Source: Betaproteobacteria bacterium (lineage in GTDB: Bacteria; Pseudomonadota; Gammaproteobacteria; Burkholderiales; Burkholderiaceae_C). Taken from it: a stretch of 64,000 bases of DNA. Location of the stretch: the NCBI GenBank assembly GCA_009919175.1, contig RGCL01000005.1:1-64000 (forward strand), written 5' to 3'. Both the position numbers and the translations under genes were made by a program. The number at the start of each line of letters is the position of its first letter. The first letter of the stretch is position 1. Shown here piece by piece: positions 42,932 through 52,901 of this stretch. The notes below the pieces were generated by a model. The model was not told the DNA's origin and ran no database searches. It worked only from the letters and a program-made list of their open reading frames with translations.

Positions 42932-43924
42932 ATGAACACATTCACCCGCAAGGCGCTGGCTGCGCTGTTGTTGTCGAGCGCTTGGACCGCACAAGCCCAG
43001 ACTTTGCTCAATGCGTCGTATGACGTTGCCCGCGAGTTCTACAAAGACTACAACGCAGCCTTTGTGGCGCACTATAAGAAATCCACCGGCAAGGACGTGA
43101 AGATCGACCAAGCTCACGGTGGCTCAAGTGCCCAAGCTCGCGCTGTCAATGACGGGCTGGACGCCGACGTGGTCACCATGAACACCACCACCGATGTGGA
43201 CTTTCTGGCGGGCACAGGCGTGGTCGCCAAGGACTGGTCAAAGCGGTTTGCACACAATGCTTCGCCCACAACCTCCACCATGCTGTTCCTCACCCGCAAT
43301 GGCAATCCCAAGAACATCAAAGACTGGGACGACTTGACCCGACCTGGCATCCAGGTGGTGGTGGTCAACCCAAAAACTGGCGGCAACGGGCGCATGGCCT
43401 ATCTGGCGGCCTGGGGTTATGCCAAGAAAAAAGGCGCGAGCGACGCTCAGGCTTTTGAGTTCGTGAGCAAGATTTATAAAAACGTCCCCGTCCTGGCCAA
43501 AGGTGGACGGGATGCAACCACCATTTTTCTGCAACGCAACATTGGCGATGTGCTGGTGACCTTCGAGTCAGAAGTGGTATCGGTGGATCGTGAATTTGGC
43601 ACGGGCAAAGTGGATGCCGTTCACCCTTCGATCAGCATCGTGGCCGAAAACCCTGTGGCCGTGGTTGAACGCTCGGTGGGCAAAAAAGGCACTGCCGACC
43701 TGGCCAAAGCCTACCTGGAATACCTGTATTCGGATGAGGCGCAGGAGATCGCCGCCAAGCATGCGCTGCGCCCCCGCAATCAGGCGGTGCTCAAAAAATA
43801 CAGCACCACCTTCAAGCCCATTCAACTCTTCACCGTCCAGGAAGTCTTTGGATCGTTTGAGCAGGCTCAGAAGGTGCACTTCAACGATGGCGGTCAGTTC
43901 GACAAGATCTACACCGTCAAGTAA
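42932..43924 (+). CDS. Sulfate/thiosulfate ABC transporter substrate-binding protein
   Basis: The 330-residue periplasmic protein has a signal peptide ending near TAQAQ, then LLNASYDVAREFYKDYNAAF, the classical opening of the sulfate-binding family. The oxyanion-binding residues lie in the HGGSSAQARAV and NPKTGGNGRMAYL regions. It feeds CysT/CysW. It is intact, unlike its neighbour at 41118, to which it is only moderately similar, so the two are old paralogues. It could be cysP or sbp; sequence alone does not decide. Confidence 0.9.
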   Translation: MNTFTRKALAALLLSSAWTAQAQTLLNASYDVAREFYKDYNAAFVAHYKKSTGKDVKIDQAHGGSSAQARAVNDGLDADVVTMNTTTDVDFLAGTGVVAKDWSKRFAHNASPTTSTMLFLTRNGNPKNIKDWDDLTRPGIQVVVVNPKTGGNGRMAYLAAWGYAKKKGASDAQAFEFVSKIYKNVPVLAKGGRDATTIFLQRNIGDVLVTFESEVVSVDREFGTGKVDAVHPSISIVAENPVAVVERSVGKKGTADLAKAYLEYLYSDEAQEIAAKHALRPRNQAVLKKYSTTFKPIQLFTVQEVFGSFEQAQKVHFNDGGQFDKIYTVK

Positions 43925-43936
43925 GCCGAGTCCGCC

Positions 43937-44800
43937 ATGTCCATCGCCACCATTGCGGCGTCGTCTCGTCGCCGCAAATCAAGCCGTGTATTGCCAGGCT
44001 TTCACCTCACCATGGGCTACACGGTGCTCTACCTGAGTCTGATTGTGCTGATCCCGCTGTCGGCCTTGCTGATCAAGACGCTCTCCTTGAGCTGGGATCA
44101 ATTCTGGACAGCGGTCACGGCACCTCGCGTCTTGGCGTCGTACCGACTCACCTTTGGTGCGGCATTTGCCGCCGCACTCGTCAATGTGGTCTTTGGCTTG
44201 CTGGTGGCCTGGGTGTTGGTGCGCTACCAGTTTTTTGGCAAAAAAGTGCTCGATGCCCTGGTCGATTTGCCTTTCGCTTTGCCCACCGCTGTGGCGGGCA
44301 TTTCACTCACCGCCTTGTTGGCGGGCAATGGCTGGATTGGCCAATACCTCGAACCCCTGGGCATTCAATTGGCGTTCAACCCCAACGGCGTGGTGATTGC
44401 CTTGATCTTCATTGGCTTGCCCTTTGTGGTGCGCACCGTGCAACCCGTTCTGGAAGACACCGAAAAGGAGCTGGAAGAAGCGGCCACCTGCTTGGGTGCG
44501 ACACGCTGGCAAACCTTCAGCCGCGTCATTTTTCCTTCGATTGCGCCAGCGCTGCTCACCGGCTTTGCCATGGCCTTTGCGCGTGCTGTCGGGGAATACG
44601 GTTCGGTGATCTTCATTGCGGGCAATATGCCCATGATTTCCGAGATCACGCCCCTCATCATCATTGGCAAGCTCGAACAATATGACTATGCCGGTGCCAC
44701 TGCGGTGGCCATGGTGATGCTGATGTTCTCGTTTGTGTTGCTGCTGATCATCAACGCACTCCAGGCCTGGCAGCGCCGTCAAACGGGGGCGCAATCATGA
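43937..44800 (+). CDS. cysT: Sulfate ABC transporter permease CysT
   Basis: The 287-residue inner-membrane permease has six hydrophobic segments and the EAA loop [21 protein letters not shown], with [16 protein letters not shown] just after it, as in CysT/CysU. It forms the sulfate channel with CysW. It starts 12 bases after the binding-protein stop and overlaps cysW by four bases. Confidence 0.92.
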   Translation: MSIATIAASSRRRKSSRVLPGFHLTMGYTVLYLSLIVLIPLSALLIKTLSLSWDQFWTAVTAPRVLASYRLTFGAAFAAALVNVVFGLLVAWVLVRYQFFGKKVLDALVDLPFALPTAVAGISLTALLAGNGWIGQYLEPLGIQLAFNPNGVVIALIFIGLPFVVRTVQPVLEDTEKELEEAATCLGATRWQTFSRVIFPSIAPALLTGFAMAFARAVGEYGSVIFIAGNMPMISEITPLIIIGKLEQYDYAGATAVAMVMLMFSFVLLLIINALQAWQRRQTGAQS

Positions 44801-45699
44801 GCGGCGCCGTGTCCACCTTGGGCAAAAAGACCGGGCCAACGCCCATTGCCACCACCGAGCCGGCCTGGGTGCGATACACCTTGCTGGCCGTGGCACTGAG
44901 CTTCATGTTTTTGTTCCTGATCCTGCCTTTGGCGACGGTCTTTGCCGAGGCGCTGAGAAAGGGTTTTCTGGCCTATTTCGATGCCTTTCGCGAACCCGAT
45001 ACCTGGTCAGCGATTGGCCTGACCCTGATCACCGCAGCCATCGCCGTGCCCTTGAACCTGGTGTTTGGGGTCGCTGCATCCTGGGCCATTGCCAAATACG
45101 AATTCAGGGGCAAGGCCTTTCTCACCACGCTCGTCGATTTGCCGTTTTCGGTATCCCCCGTGGTGGCCGGTCTGATCTATGTGCTGGTCTTTGGCGCTCA
45201 CGGCTGGTTTGGTCCCTGGCTGAACGAACACAACATCAAGATCATTTTTGCTGTGCCTGGCATTGTGCTGGCCACCATCTTTGTGACTTTCCCCTTCATT
45301 GCACGCGAGTTGATCCCGCTCATGCAGGCACAAGGCACCGAAGAAGAACAAGCCGCCATTGTGCTGGGCGCCAATGGCTGGCAAACCTTCTGGCGCGTCA
45401 CCCTGCCCAACATCAAGTGGGGACTGATTTATGGCGTGATCCTGTGCAACGCGCGCGCCATGGGCGAATTTGGAGCAGTGTCGGTGGTTTCTGGCCACAT
45501 TCGAGGGCAAACCAACACCATGCCCTTGCACGTCGAAATTTTGTACAACGAATATCAATCGGTCGCGGCCTTTGCGGTGGCATCCCTGCTGGCCCTGCTC
45601 GCGCTGGTCACCCTGGTCATCAAGTCGGTGGTGGAGTGGCAGCATGAGCGCGAACTCAAGGCTGCCGCCAACACGCCCCCTGAAAACCCCCATCGCTGA
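44797..45699 (+). CDS. cysW: Sulfate ABC transporter permease CysW
   Basis: The 300-residue permease has six helices, an EAA loop ([20 protein letters not shown]) and [20 protein letters not shown], typical for CysW. It overlaps the cysT stop (ATGA, 44797-44800) and ends eight bases before cysA, so the transporter genes are one operon. Confidence 0.92.
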   Translation: MSGAVSTLGKKTGPTPIATTEPAWVRYTLLAVALSFMFLFLILPLATVFAEALRKGFLAYFDAFREPDTWSAIGLTLITAAIAVPLNLVFGVAASWAIAKYEFRGKAFLTTLVDLPFSVSPVVAGLIYVLVFGAHGWFGPWLNEHNIKIIFAVPGIVLATIFVTFPFIARELIPLMQAQGTEEEQAAIVLGANGWQTFWRVTLPNIKWGLIYGVILCNARAMGEFGAVSVVSGHIRGQTNTMPLHVEILYNEYQSVAAFAVASLLALLALVTLVIKSVVEWQHERELKAAANTPPENPHR

Positions 45700-45707
45700 G
45701 CAAGATC

Positions 45708-46799
45708 ATGAGCATAGAGATTCGAAACATTCACAAATCATTTGGCGACTTCATTGCCCTCAACGATGTGAGCCTGGACATTGAGTCTGGTGAACTGGTG
45801 GCATTGCTCGGACCTTCTGGCTGCGGCAAAACCACCTTGCTGCGCATCATTGCCGGCTTGGAAACCGCCGATGCGGGCAGCATTTCCTTCAGTGGCGAAG
45901 ACACCACCCACGTCCATGTCCGGGAACGCCATGTCGGGTTTGTGTTTCAGCACTATGCCCTGTTCCGTCACATGACCGTGTTTGAGAACGTGGCTTTTGG
46001 CTTGCGCGTGCGCCCGCGCAGCACACGCCCGTCTGAGGCAGAGATCCAGCGCAAGGTGCATGAATTGCTGGGGCTGGTGCAACTCGACTGGCTGGCCGAT
46101 CGTTATCCGTCCCAGCTCTCGGGCGGCCAGCGTCAGCGCATTGCCTTAGCCCGAGCCCTGGCTGTGGAGCCCAAAGTCCTGCTGCTCGATGAGCCGTTTG
46201 GTGCACTGGATGCCAAGGTCCGCAAAGAGCTGCGGCGTTGGCTGCGCCGACTGCACGATGAGTTGAATGTGACCAGCATCTTTGTGACGCACGATCAGGA
46301 AGAAGCCCTGGAAGTGGCAGACCGTGTGGTGCTCATGAACAAAGGCAACATCGAGCAAATCGGATCACCCCAGGAGGTCTGGGACCACCCTGCGAGCCCC
46401 TTTGTGTACGGCTTTTTGGGCGATGTGAACCTCTTTCATGGCCGAGCCCACGAAGGTGAAATGCTCATTGGCAGTGACCATCACGCCGTTCGCCTGGATC
46501 TGCCCGAGCATGGCGACGCACACGATGCCAAAGCCTTTGCCTATGTGCGCCCCCATGACTTGCTCGTGGAGCGGTATACGGCAGGACACAAAGGGGGCAT
46601 CGTGGCCCGGTTGACCCGCGCGGTGGTGGTTGGCCCCATTGCCAGGCTGGAGTTGCAAGCTCAGGAAGACCAGGGCTTTGGTCGAGACGCGGTGATCGAA
46701 GCGCAACTCACCGCCACCCAATTCCGTCAAGATGGTTTTGCTGAAGGTGACATGCTGGTTGTGACCCCGCGCAAGGCGCGCGTGTTTGTCGACGCCTGA
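45708..46799 (+). CDS. cysA: Sulfate/thiosulfate import ATP-binding protein CysA
   Basis: The 363-residue ATPase has Walker [12 protein letters not shown], the signature [15 protein letters not shown], Walker [12 protein letters not shown] and the switch histidine in [17 protein letters not shown]-terminal TOBE-like region of about 130 residues follows ([16 protein letters not shown]). It powers CysTW. After its stop there is TTTTTC without a clear hairpin, so the end of the operon is not defined. Confidence 0.93.
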   Translation: MSIEIRNIHKSFGDFIALNDVSLDIESGELVALLGPSGCGKTTLLRIIAGLETADAGSISFSGEDTTHVHVRERHVGFVFQHYALFRHMTVFENVAFGLRVRPRSTRPSEAEIQRKVHELLGLVQLDWLADRYPSQLSGGQRQRIALARALAVEPKVLLLDEPFGALDAKVRKELRRWLRRLHDELNVTSIFVTHDQEEALEVADRVVLMNKGNIEQIGSPQEVWDHPASPFVYGFLGDVNLFHGRAHEGEMLIGSDHHAVRLDLPEHGDAHDAKAFAYVRPHDLLVERYTAGHKGGIVARLTRAVVVGPIARLELQAQEDQGFGRDAVIEAQLTATQFRQDGFAEGDMLVVTPRKARVFVDA

Positions 46800-46940
46800 T
46801 CACTCTTTTTCATTCATTTCCTTGGCTGTCACCAGCCTGTCGTTGACATGGTGCTTGCCCTGCACGGACTGATTTCCGTCAGTCCAGACGCTGATCAAAT
46901 GGGGGTATATTGGGTGACGACAATTCATTCAGGGGAAATC

Positions 46941-47333
46941 ATGTCCGTTTTGCAATCTTGGGTGTTTCGACTCGCCGCCCTTTTGTTCATTTCCGTCAAC
47001 AGCGCACACGCAGCCACCCTTTTGCAGGAATGCAATGGGGAAGCCGCTCAAATCAATCAGTCTGCACCGCAAGTCATCGACCGCATCACCACCCTCAAAA
47101 GTGCCATCTGCTTTCAAGACTCGAATGCGGTTGTCTTGCAATACCGCATGCAACTGAGTGTGACTGGTGATCAGGTCAACCTCGGGCTGATCAAACCCAA
47201 CATGATTTCCACCTGGTGTAGCGACCCCCAGCTCCTGCCCATGCTCAAGGTCATCAACATCCAATACGCCTATACCGATCCTCAGGGCAAGTTCATTGGA
47301 CGCATCGACATCAGCCGACGCGATTGCCGTTGA
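46941..47333 (+). CDS. Small secreted protein of unknown function
   Basis: The 130-residue protein has a clear signal peptide (LQSWVFRLAALLFISVNSAHA) and a mature region of about 105 residues with four cysteines (in LLQECNG, KSAICFQD, STWCSDP and the C-terminal RRDCR), enough for two disulfide bonds. AGGGGA lies just before the ATG at 46941; an upstream ATG at 46848 is unlikely. I do not recognise the family. It stands alone between cysA and an SDR gene, on the same strand, separated from cysA by 141 bases with nothing obvious in them. Confidence 0.6.
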   Translation: MSVLQSWVFRLAALLFISVNSAHAATLLQECNGEAAQINQSAPQVIDRITTLKSAICFQDSNAVVLQYRMQLSVTGDQVNLGLIKPNMISTWCSDPQLLPMLKVINIQYAYTDPQGKFIGRIDISRRDCR

Positions 47334-47440
47334 GTCACTGATGGATTGGGGACAGTGTCACCCAGTTGTCCCCGTCACGCCTGATCCCGCTTTACGATGA
47401 AACCCACGCCGGGGGTGAATCCCGGCTTTGGGATGAAGTG

Positions 47441-48253
47441 ATGAACAAGGATGCGTTGAAGGACTACATGGGTTTGGAAGGCAAGGTGGCCGTGGTGACC
47501 GGTGGCTCAAGTGGCATTGGTCGAGCCAGCGCCATGGCCCTAGCGGGCTTAGGTACCAAGCTTGCCTTGATCAGCCGGGACCACCACAGCGAGCAAGCCC
47601 AATCCGCATTGGCTCAAGCCCTTGCCCTGGGCGTTGACGCCATCGCGTTGAGCTGCGACACCAGTGATGCAGCAGCCGTTGCCGACGCTGCACACCAAGT
47701 AGAACGTGCACTGGGTCCCACCGATGTGTTGGTGAATTCAGCGGGCATTCTCAAAGCGGGCAGCCTGGCCGACTTGAGTGCCCAGGAATGGACGCGCGTG
47801 CTGGAGGTCAACCTCACGGGCTACTTCTTATGCGCTCAGGCATTTGGGCGCCACATGTTGGCCAAGCAAAGCGGTGCCGTTGTTCATGTGGCATCCATGG
47901 TGGCCGAACATGCCACGCCGCATTCGGGCGCCTATGCCATTGCCAAAGCGGGTGTGTTGCTGCTCTCGCGCCAACTGTCGATTGAATGGGGTCCATCTGG
48001 TGTGCGAAGCAACACCCTTTGCCCTGGCATGACCTGGACCCAGATGACCCAGGCCGCTTACAGCCGACCGGGTGAAGAGGCCCTGCGCAGCAGCACGATT
48101 CCCCTCAGGCGCATTGGACAAGCGCAGGACATGGCCGATGCCGTGGTTTACCTCGCCAGCGATCGCAGTGCCTATGTCAATGGCGCAGACTTGGTGGTGG
48201 ATGGCGGCTTCACCCGCAACCTCATGAGCCTGATTCCTCGAACAGCGCAATGA
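47441..48253 (+). CDS. Short-chain dehydrogenase/reductase (3-oxoacyl-ACP reductase-like)
   Basis: The 270-residue classical SDR has the cofactor motif [20 protein letters not shown] in the place of the NNAG motif, the catalytic serine in [10 protein letters not shown] and YAIAK with tyrosine and lysine. The C-terminus ([20 protein letters not shown]) is standard. It oxidises or reduces a hydroxyl or keto group with NAD(P)(H). The start could instead be the ATG at 47468, which has GAAGGA in front and gives [10 protein letters not shown]. It is the last gene of the GC-rich part. Confidence 0.83.
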   Translation: MNKDALKDYMGLEGKVAVVTGGSSGIGRASAMALAGLGTKLALISRDHHSEQAQSALAQALALGVDAIALSCDTSDAAAVADAAHQVERALGPTDVLVNSAGILKAGSLADLSAQEWTRVLEVNLTGYFLCAQAFGRHMLAKQSGAVVHVASMVAEHATPHSGAYAIAKAGVLLLSRQLSIEWGPSGVRSNTLCPGMTWTQMTQAAYSRPGEEALRSSTIPLRRIGQAQDMADAVVYLASDRSAYVNGADLVVDGGFTRNLMSLIPRTAQ

Positions 48254-48277
48254 GGCGATGCGATTCACCATCACTGG

Positions 48278-49027
48278 TCATGTGGTGCCATTGGACTCCA
48301 CACCAAGATAAGCATGAACCATGAGACTTTGACTCACCTCACTGGCCAAGCCAGTGAAAACCACGCGGCCTTTAGACAATACACAAACACGATCGGCAAC
48401 GGTGAGTGCAATTCGGCTTTGTTCTGCCAATATGACCGCCACACCGCCAAAAAATTCAGCTCGACGACCGAAAAATTCATAGATGACCTCGGTCAAAAGT
48501 GGAGATAGCCCCATGCTTGGCTCATCCAATAGTAAAGCCACGGGACGAGCAATCAACGCGCGACCAATGGCCAGCATTTGCTGCTCTCCGCCGCTCAACA
48601 AACCACTGGCAACATCACGCCGACGGGCAATGTTGGGGAAAAGGGAAAATATTCGATCTATCTCTTTATTGAGCTCATGCGCAGGACAACGCCGGGATGC
48701 GAGTCCCGCCAATTGCAGGTTCTCCAACACGGTCAACGGCGCCACCACCTGCCGGCCCTCAGGGACCTGTAACAAGCCAGCGCGGGCAATTTGATCAGGT
48801 CTGCGACCACTGATCTGAACCCCGTTGAGCGTCACCCGCCCTTGCTGTATCGGCAAAAGACCACTGAGCGCACGCAAGGTTGTCGTTTTTCCTGCCCCAT
48901 TTGGACCGAGTAATGCGACCACCTCCCCTGCTTGAACAGACAAACTGAACTGACTGACTGCCTTCACATGACCGTAAGACACTGATAGCTGGTCAATCAT
49001 CAAGGTGGGATTTTGATTCGCACTCAT
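48278..49027 (-). CDS. Branched-chain-type ABC transporter ATP-binding protein LivF
   Basis: The 249-residue ATPase has Walker A GPNGAGKTTTLRALSG, the signature LLSGGEQQMLAIGRAL and Walker B LLLDEPSMGLSPLL, the characteristic LivF sequence. It energises a HAAT-family (Liv) importer with the LivG domain of the fused neighbour. The ATG at 49027 overlaps the fused gene's stop by one base (TGATG). It is last of a minus-strand operon that begins with an SDR gene at 53852. Composition is less GC-rich than the genes to its left. Confidence 0.92.
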   Translation of the reverse strand: MSANQNPTLMIDQLSVSYGHVKAVSQFSLSVQAGEVVALLGPNGAGKTTTLRALSGLLPIQQGRVTLNGVQISGRRPDQIARAGLLQVPEGRQVVAPLTVLENLQLAGLASRRCPAHELNKEIDRIFSLFPNIARRRDVASGLLSGGEQQMLAIGRALIARPVALLLDEPSMGLSPLLTEVIYEFFGRRAEFFGGVAVILAEQSRIALTVADRVCVLSKGRVVFTGLASEVSQSLMVHAYLGVESNGTT

Positions 49028-50763
49028 CACTGACTCACCCCCTGCCCGCCCACGTAGGCGCTGATGACAGCTTCCTCTCGCAAAACACCGTCAGGATCTC
49101 CTGATGCAATCACAAGACCAAAATCCAACACAACCAGACGGTCACAGTACTGACTCATCATGGCAACGTCATGTTCAACCACAATGATTCCCATGCCCTT
49201 GAATAGAAGGGCTGCGATTCGCGCAAAAACATCAGCGCGCTCCTGAGGATCCATACCGGCAGTCGGTTCGTCCAGCAACAAAAGCTTAGGGCTACTTGCA
49301 ACTGCGCGTGCAATTTCAACTCGACGTCGCAGACCATAAGAAAGTTCACCAGCAGAAACATCAGCCAAATGCGCGATGCCATGCTCATGTAGAAGTCGCT
49401 CTACCTCATTGTCCCGCCTGGACATTGCCGGTATTGCTGGGACCGGCACACCTTCATCCATGGAGTGAAGGCCGATGGCAATGTTGTCGCGGACACTCAA
49501 ATCATCGACCAGTCGTATGGTTTGAAAGGTGCGCGAGATGCCTGCGCGTGCCATGCGGTGAGGACTTCCAAATAGGTCTTTCATGGGGCGACCATTCAAA
49601 ACGCCAGAACCACCCGTGGGGTCATATGCGCCAGAGATGACATTGAGCAAGGTGGTCTTACCAGAGCCATTAGGACCAATCACACCCAATAGCTCGCCAC
49701 TGGAACAGGTGAGAGAAACACCTTGGAGCGCATGAATGCCACCAAAGCTCATGGAGATGTTGGTGAGCTCAATGACTGGCTCGCCCCCATGTGCAGAAAG
49801 CGACTGCCTGTACTTTCTGTCGTGCGTCTTTAAAGACGTCTCATCATTGGCGGCAGGTGCTCCCAGAAAAGAAGCATCGGATTCATTGGGTGTCGATGAC
49901 CCATCAAAGACATGTCGACGTCGAATCACATCGCTCACTACACCAATCAGCCCATAGGGGGCAAAAGCCACCACCGTCATGATGATCAAGCCGTTGACAA
50001 TACCCTGATATTCACCAACAACTGTGACCAACTGTGACAGCGTGGACATCACGATGGTGCCCAGCAAAGCACCACCTACGTAGATCATGCCGCCCACCAC
50101 CACCGTTGCCAGCATATGCGCCAGCAATCCGAAATTGAAAAACCCTGGCTCAACAAAACCTGTCACGTGAACGTTCAGCGCGCCAGCCAAACCACACAAA
50201 AGGCCAGCCAAAGCCATGAGCCCGATGCGATAGGCAAAAACATCAATGCCCTGATGACGTGCCATCAAAGCATCCTCTCTCATCGCAACGATAGATAAAC
50301 CCAACCGAGAACGCCGTACAGCCAGGAGCAAAGCCATGGCCAGAACAACGGATCCAACAATAGCCAGGTCTGAGGACGAACGCGGAATGCCCACTCGTCC
50401 TTGTGCTGCGCCGGTCAGTGGGATGTTGAGCACTGCCGCACTGATCGCTTCACTGAACGCAAGCGTGGCAATCGCAAGATAAATGCCGTTAAGTCGTCCC
50501 AGCAAAGCTGCCAATAGCAAGCCAAAGAACATACCAGCCATTGCACCGCCCAAAACAGCCAATGCGAAGGACACGTGGGCATCCAGCGAGAGGATGGTTG
50601 CGGTGTAGGCTCCGACGGCCAATAAGCCCATATGAGGTAAAGCAAAAATTCCCGCATTGAGCAGCACGTAAATGGCCATTGCCACAAGACTAAGCACCAA
50701 GGCACTGCGAGCCGCAAATGCGTAGACGCCAAAGATTTCTAGAATTTGTGCGCTTAATTCCAT
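49027..50763 (-). CDS. Fused branched-chain-type ABC permease and ATPase (LivM-LivG)
   Basis: The 578-residue protein joins a LivM permease (about 1-280, with about eight to ten helices and EDALMARHQGIDVFAYRI as the coupling loop) to a LivG ATPase (about 328-578), through a polar serine-rich linker (about 281-327). The ATPase has Walker A GPNGSGKT at 363-370, the weak signature LSYGLRRRVEIARAV and Walker B LLLLDEPTAGMDPQE. Fusions of this kind occur in some catabolic clusters. The ATG has no strong ribosome-binding site; the livH stop is 18 bases upstream. The ligand need not be an amino acid; context suggests a lipid or aromatic acid. Confidence 0.9.
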   Translation of the reverse strand: MELSAQILEIFGVYAFAARSALVLSLVAMAIYVLLNAGIFALPHMGLLAVGAYTATILSLDAHVSFALAVLGGAMAGMFFGLLLAALLGRLNGIYLAIATLAFSEAISAAVLNIPLTGAAQGRVGIPRSSSDLAIVGSVVLAMALLLAVRRSRLGLSIVAMREDALMARHQGIDVFAYRIGLMALAGLLCGLAGALNVHVTGFVEPGFFNFGLLAHMLATVVVGGMIYVGGALLGTIVMSTLSQLVTVVGEYQGIVNGLIIMTVVAFAPYGLIGVVSDVIRRRHVFDGSSTPNESDASFLGAPAANDETSLKTHDRKYRQSLSAHGGEPVIELTNISMSFGGIHALQGVSLTCSSGELLGVIGPNGSGKTTLLNVISGAYDPTGGSGVLNGRPMKDLFGSPHRMARAGISRTFQTIRLVDDLSVRDNIAIGLHSMDEGVPVPAIPAMSRRDNEVERLLHEHGIAHLADVSAGELSYGLRRRVEIARAVASSPKLLLLDEPTAGMDPQERADVFARIAALLFKGMGIIVVEHDVAMMSQYCDRLVVLDFGLVIASGDPDGVLREEAVISAYVGGQGVSQ

Positions 50764-50781
50764 TGTTGAATATTCATTCGA

Positions 50782-51672
50782 TCAAACACGCTCCAGATCA
50801 TTCGAGGTTTTGAACAATCCACTTGGACGAACAACAAGAAAAAAGAGTAGAAAGAGGAAAACCACCAAATCTCGATAGGACGTCTCAATGTAAGCCACTG
50901 CATATGTAGAAGCTAATCCAATGATCAATCCGCCTATCGCCACCCCCATCACACTTCCAAAACCGCCCACCACCATAGCGGCAATCGCAATCACAAGGTA
51001 GGTATCACCCAGGTTAGAGCTGATGACGTTGAATGCCATGGCAACCAAAACCGCTGCCACTGCGCCCAAGACGCCGGACAAGAAAAACACACCAACGCTG
51101 ACCTTGTCGACGTTGGTGCCTAGCAAAGCTGCAACGTCTCGATTGAAGGCAACGGCCCTAGCCTCACGCCCCCATTGAGTGCGATGAACCAACCAAGCCA
51201 AAAGTACCATCAATGCGGCCGTCAGCACGACGATGGTGACGTCCAGCGTGTTGAATTGCAAAGACCCAAACTGCAAGGTCTGAACTGGATACGCATCGCG
51301 GGGAATGCGCTCCACCATGCCACCCATGGCTTTAGAGGCCAGTTCATCAAGCACCATCAATCCGCCCAGGCTTGAAATGAACGCTGCCAATTGGGTATTT
51401 CGTCGCTTAAGAAGATGGCGAACCAGTATGAAGTAAGCCAGCACGTTGATGAAACCGGCCAAGACAGCAGCCATCGGCAACGCTACCCACAACGGGAGCC
51501 CCACGCGCGCTGTCAAATACCAGGCCAGGACTGCACCCCAGGTAAACACGCCCGCATGAGCAACATGGAAAATTTTGAGGTTCGCCAGAACCAGCCCGAA
51601 GCCAAGGCCATACAAACCGTACACACTGCCCAATACAAGACCGTTGAGTGTTTGTTGAGCCCAAAACTCCAT
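50782..51672 (-). CDS. Branched-chain-type ABC transporter permease LivH
   Basis: The 296-residue permease has eight hydrophobic segments, the family start FWAQQTLNGLVLGSVYGLY and the coupling-loop region REARAVAFNRDVAALLG, with GGFGSVMGVAIGGLIIGL near the C-terminus. It pairs with the LivM half of the fused protein. GGGAG is nine bases before the ATG. It starts 24 bases after the binding-protein stop. Confidence 0.92.
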   Translation of the reverse strand: MEFWAQQTLNGLVLGSVYGLYGLGFGLVLANLKIFHVAHAGVFTWGAVLAWYLTARVGLPLWVALPMAAVLAGFINVLAYFILVRHLLKRRNTQLAAFISSLGGLMVLDELASKAMGGMVERIPRDAYPVQTLQFGSLQFNTLDVTIVVLTAALMVLLAWLVHRTQWGREARAVAFNRDVAALLGTNVDKVSVGVFFLSGVLGAVAAVLVAMAFNVISSNLGDTYLVIAIAAMVVGGFGSVMGVAIGGLIIGLASTYAVAYIETSYRDLVVFLFLLFFLVVRPSGLFKTSNDLERV

Positions 51673-51696
51673 TGCTGGTTCTCCCTCTGCAGTGGT

Positions 51697-52830
51697 TCAG
51701 TTGCCCACGCCGACGATGTCACCATTATCAGCAAAGCGTGAGATCGTTCCTGGTGAGATGGCATCCCCGCTTGGGGTCAAGGCCAATTCCATGATCCCGT
51801 ATTTTTTGATGAGGTCGCCAGTGGATGCAGCCGGAATGGCCGCCTTGAGGTTTTCACCTGTAATGGGCTTGCCTGCCTTCTCAACCTCAAGCGCAGAAGC
51901 TGCAATGAGCCAAGCCACTTGATATCCCACTCCGCTATAGGCTGTAGGTACAGAGTTGAATTTTTGCTTGTAGGCTGCCTCAAATGCAGCCGAGCGCCCT
52001 CCGCCTGGTGCCCAGGCCTGCGGGAAGACCATGCTGGTTGCTGCCTTTCCGGCAATTGTGAAAGTTTGTGGGCTGGTGGCCAAAGTACCTGCAAGCATGA
52101 CGTTTTGCATCCCCACAGCATTCATTTGCTGAATGATGTTGCCTGCTTGCTCGGGAAGAACCGAAAGCACCAGTGCATCAATGTTGGCACTCTTGAGGTT
52201 GGTAATGACTGCAGAGAAGTTGGAGTCTTTGGTAGTGACGTTTTGGGTGGATACATAGCTCACACCCAGGCCATCGAGCGTTGCAGCTGCCAAAGTGGGG
52301 AATGACGGGTTATCTGTGGCCACAATGGCCCCAATGCGCTTTGCGCCCTTGGAGATCAAGTGTTTACCCACCGCACTGGTTGAGGTCTTCAGATCTGCCA
52401 GCCGGAAGGCATAGCCCGCTTTGTTCTCCAGTTGACTTCCAGCGCCGCTGATGAATGCGATCTTTGAATCATTGGCCAAAGGCGCTACAGCTTGACCAAT
52501 CGGGCTTTGGGAGTCACTCACGACGATGGGAAGCTTACGTTGAACGAATTGATTGAAAGAAGTGACGGCTTTGGTGACCTCTGAATTGGTATCAAGCACA
52601 TCCAAAACAATGGTGGTTTTGGTTGGACTGAGAACGCCGGCGCGAGCGATATCGGCCATTGCCATTTCAAAGCCGTTCTTGAAAGGCACGCCAAATGAGG
52701 CTGCTGCACGCCCCGTCAAGTTGCCCAGTAAGCCGACTTTGACTTCAGACGCCATGGAGCCCAGCGGCATTGCTACTGCCAAGGCTATAGCGACATATTT
52801 GCGCAGACTTAGGGATTTAAGTTTTGCCAC
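51697..52830 (-). CDS. Branched-chain-type ABC transporter substrate-binding protein (LivJ/LivK family)
   Basis: The 377-residue periplasmic protein has a signal peptide ending near GSMASEV, then VKVGLLGNLTGRAAASFG, the type I periplasmic-binding fold, and a C-terminal GDLIKKYGIMELALTPSGD. It captures the ligand for LivH/LivMG/LivF. The start is GTG at 52830 behind AAGGAG at nine bases. The ligand is unknown; many family relatives in catabolic clusters bind aromatic or lipid acids rather than leucine. It follows the SDR gene by 71 bases. Confidence 0.88.
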   Translation of the reverse strand: MAKLKSLSLRKYVAIALAVAMPLGSMASEVKVGLLGNLTGRAAASFGVPFKNGFEMAMADIARAGVLSPTKTTIVLDVLDTNSEVTKAVTSFNQFVQRKLPIVVSDSQSPIGQAVAPLANDSKIAFISGAGSQLENKAGYAFRLADLKTSTSAVGKHLISKGAKRIGAIVATDNPSFPTLAAATLDGLGVSYVSTQNVTTKDSNFSAVITNLKSANIDALVLSVLPEQAGNIIQQMNAVGMQNVMLAGTLATSPQTFTIAGKAATSMVFPQAWAPGGGRSAAFEAAYKQKFNSVPTAYSGVGYQVAWLIAASALEVEKAGKPITGENLKAAIPAASTGDLIKKYGIMELALTPSGDAISPGTISRFADNGDIVGVGN

Positions 52831-52901
52831 GATACGGTCTCCTTAAGAACAGGGTTGAGGGAAAACAAGCAGTTTCTGGTTTGTCGAAATTGAATGAACT
52901 T

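Noticed and set aside
47348-47373. Inverted repeat GGGGACA-N12-TGTCCCC before the SDR gene
   Set aside because: It could be a terminator or a binding site, but there is no T-run and no other copy; chance cannot be excluded.
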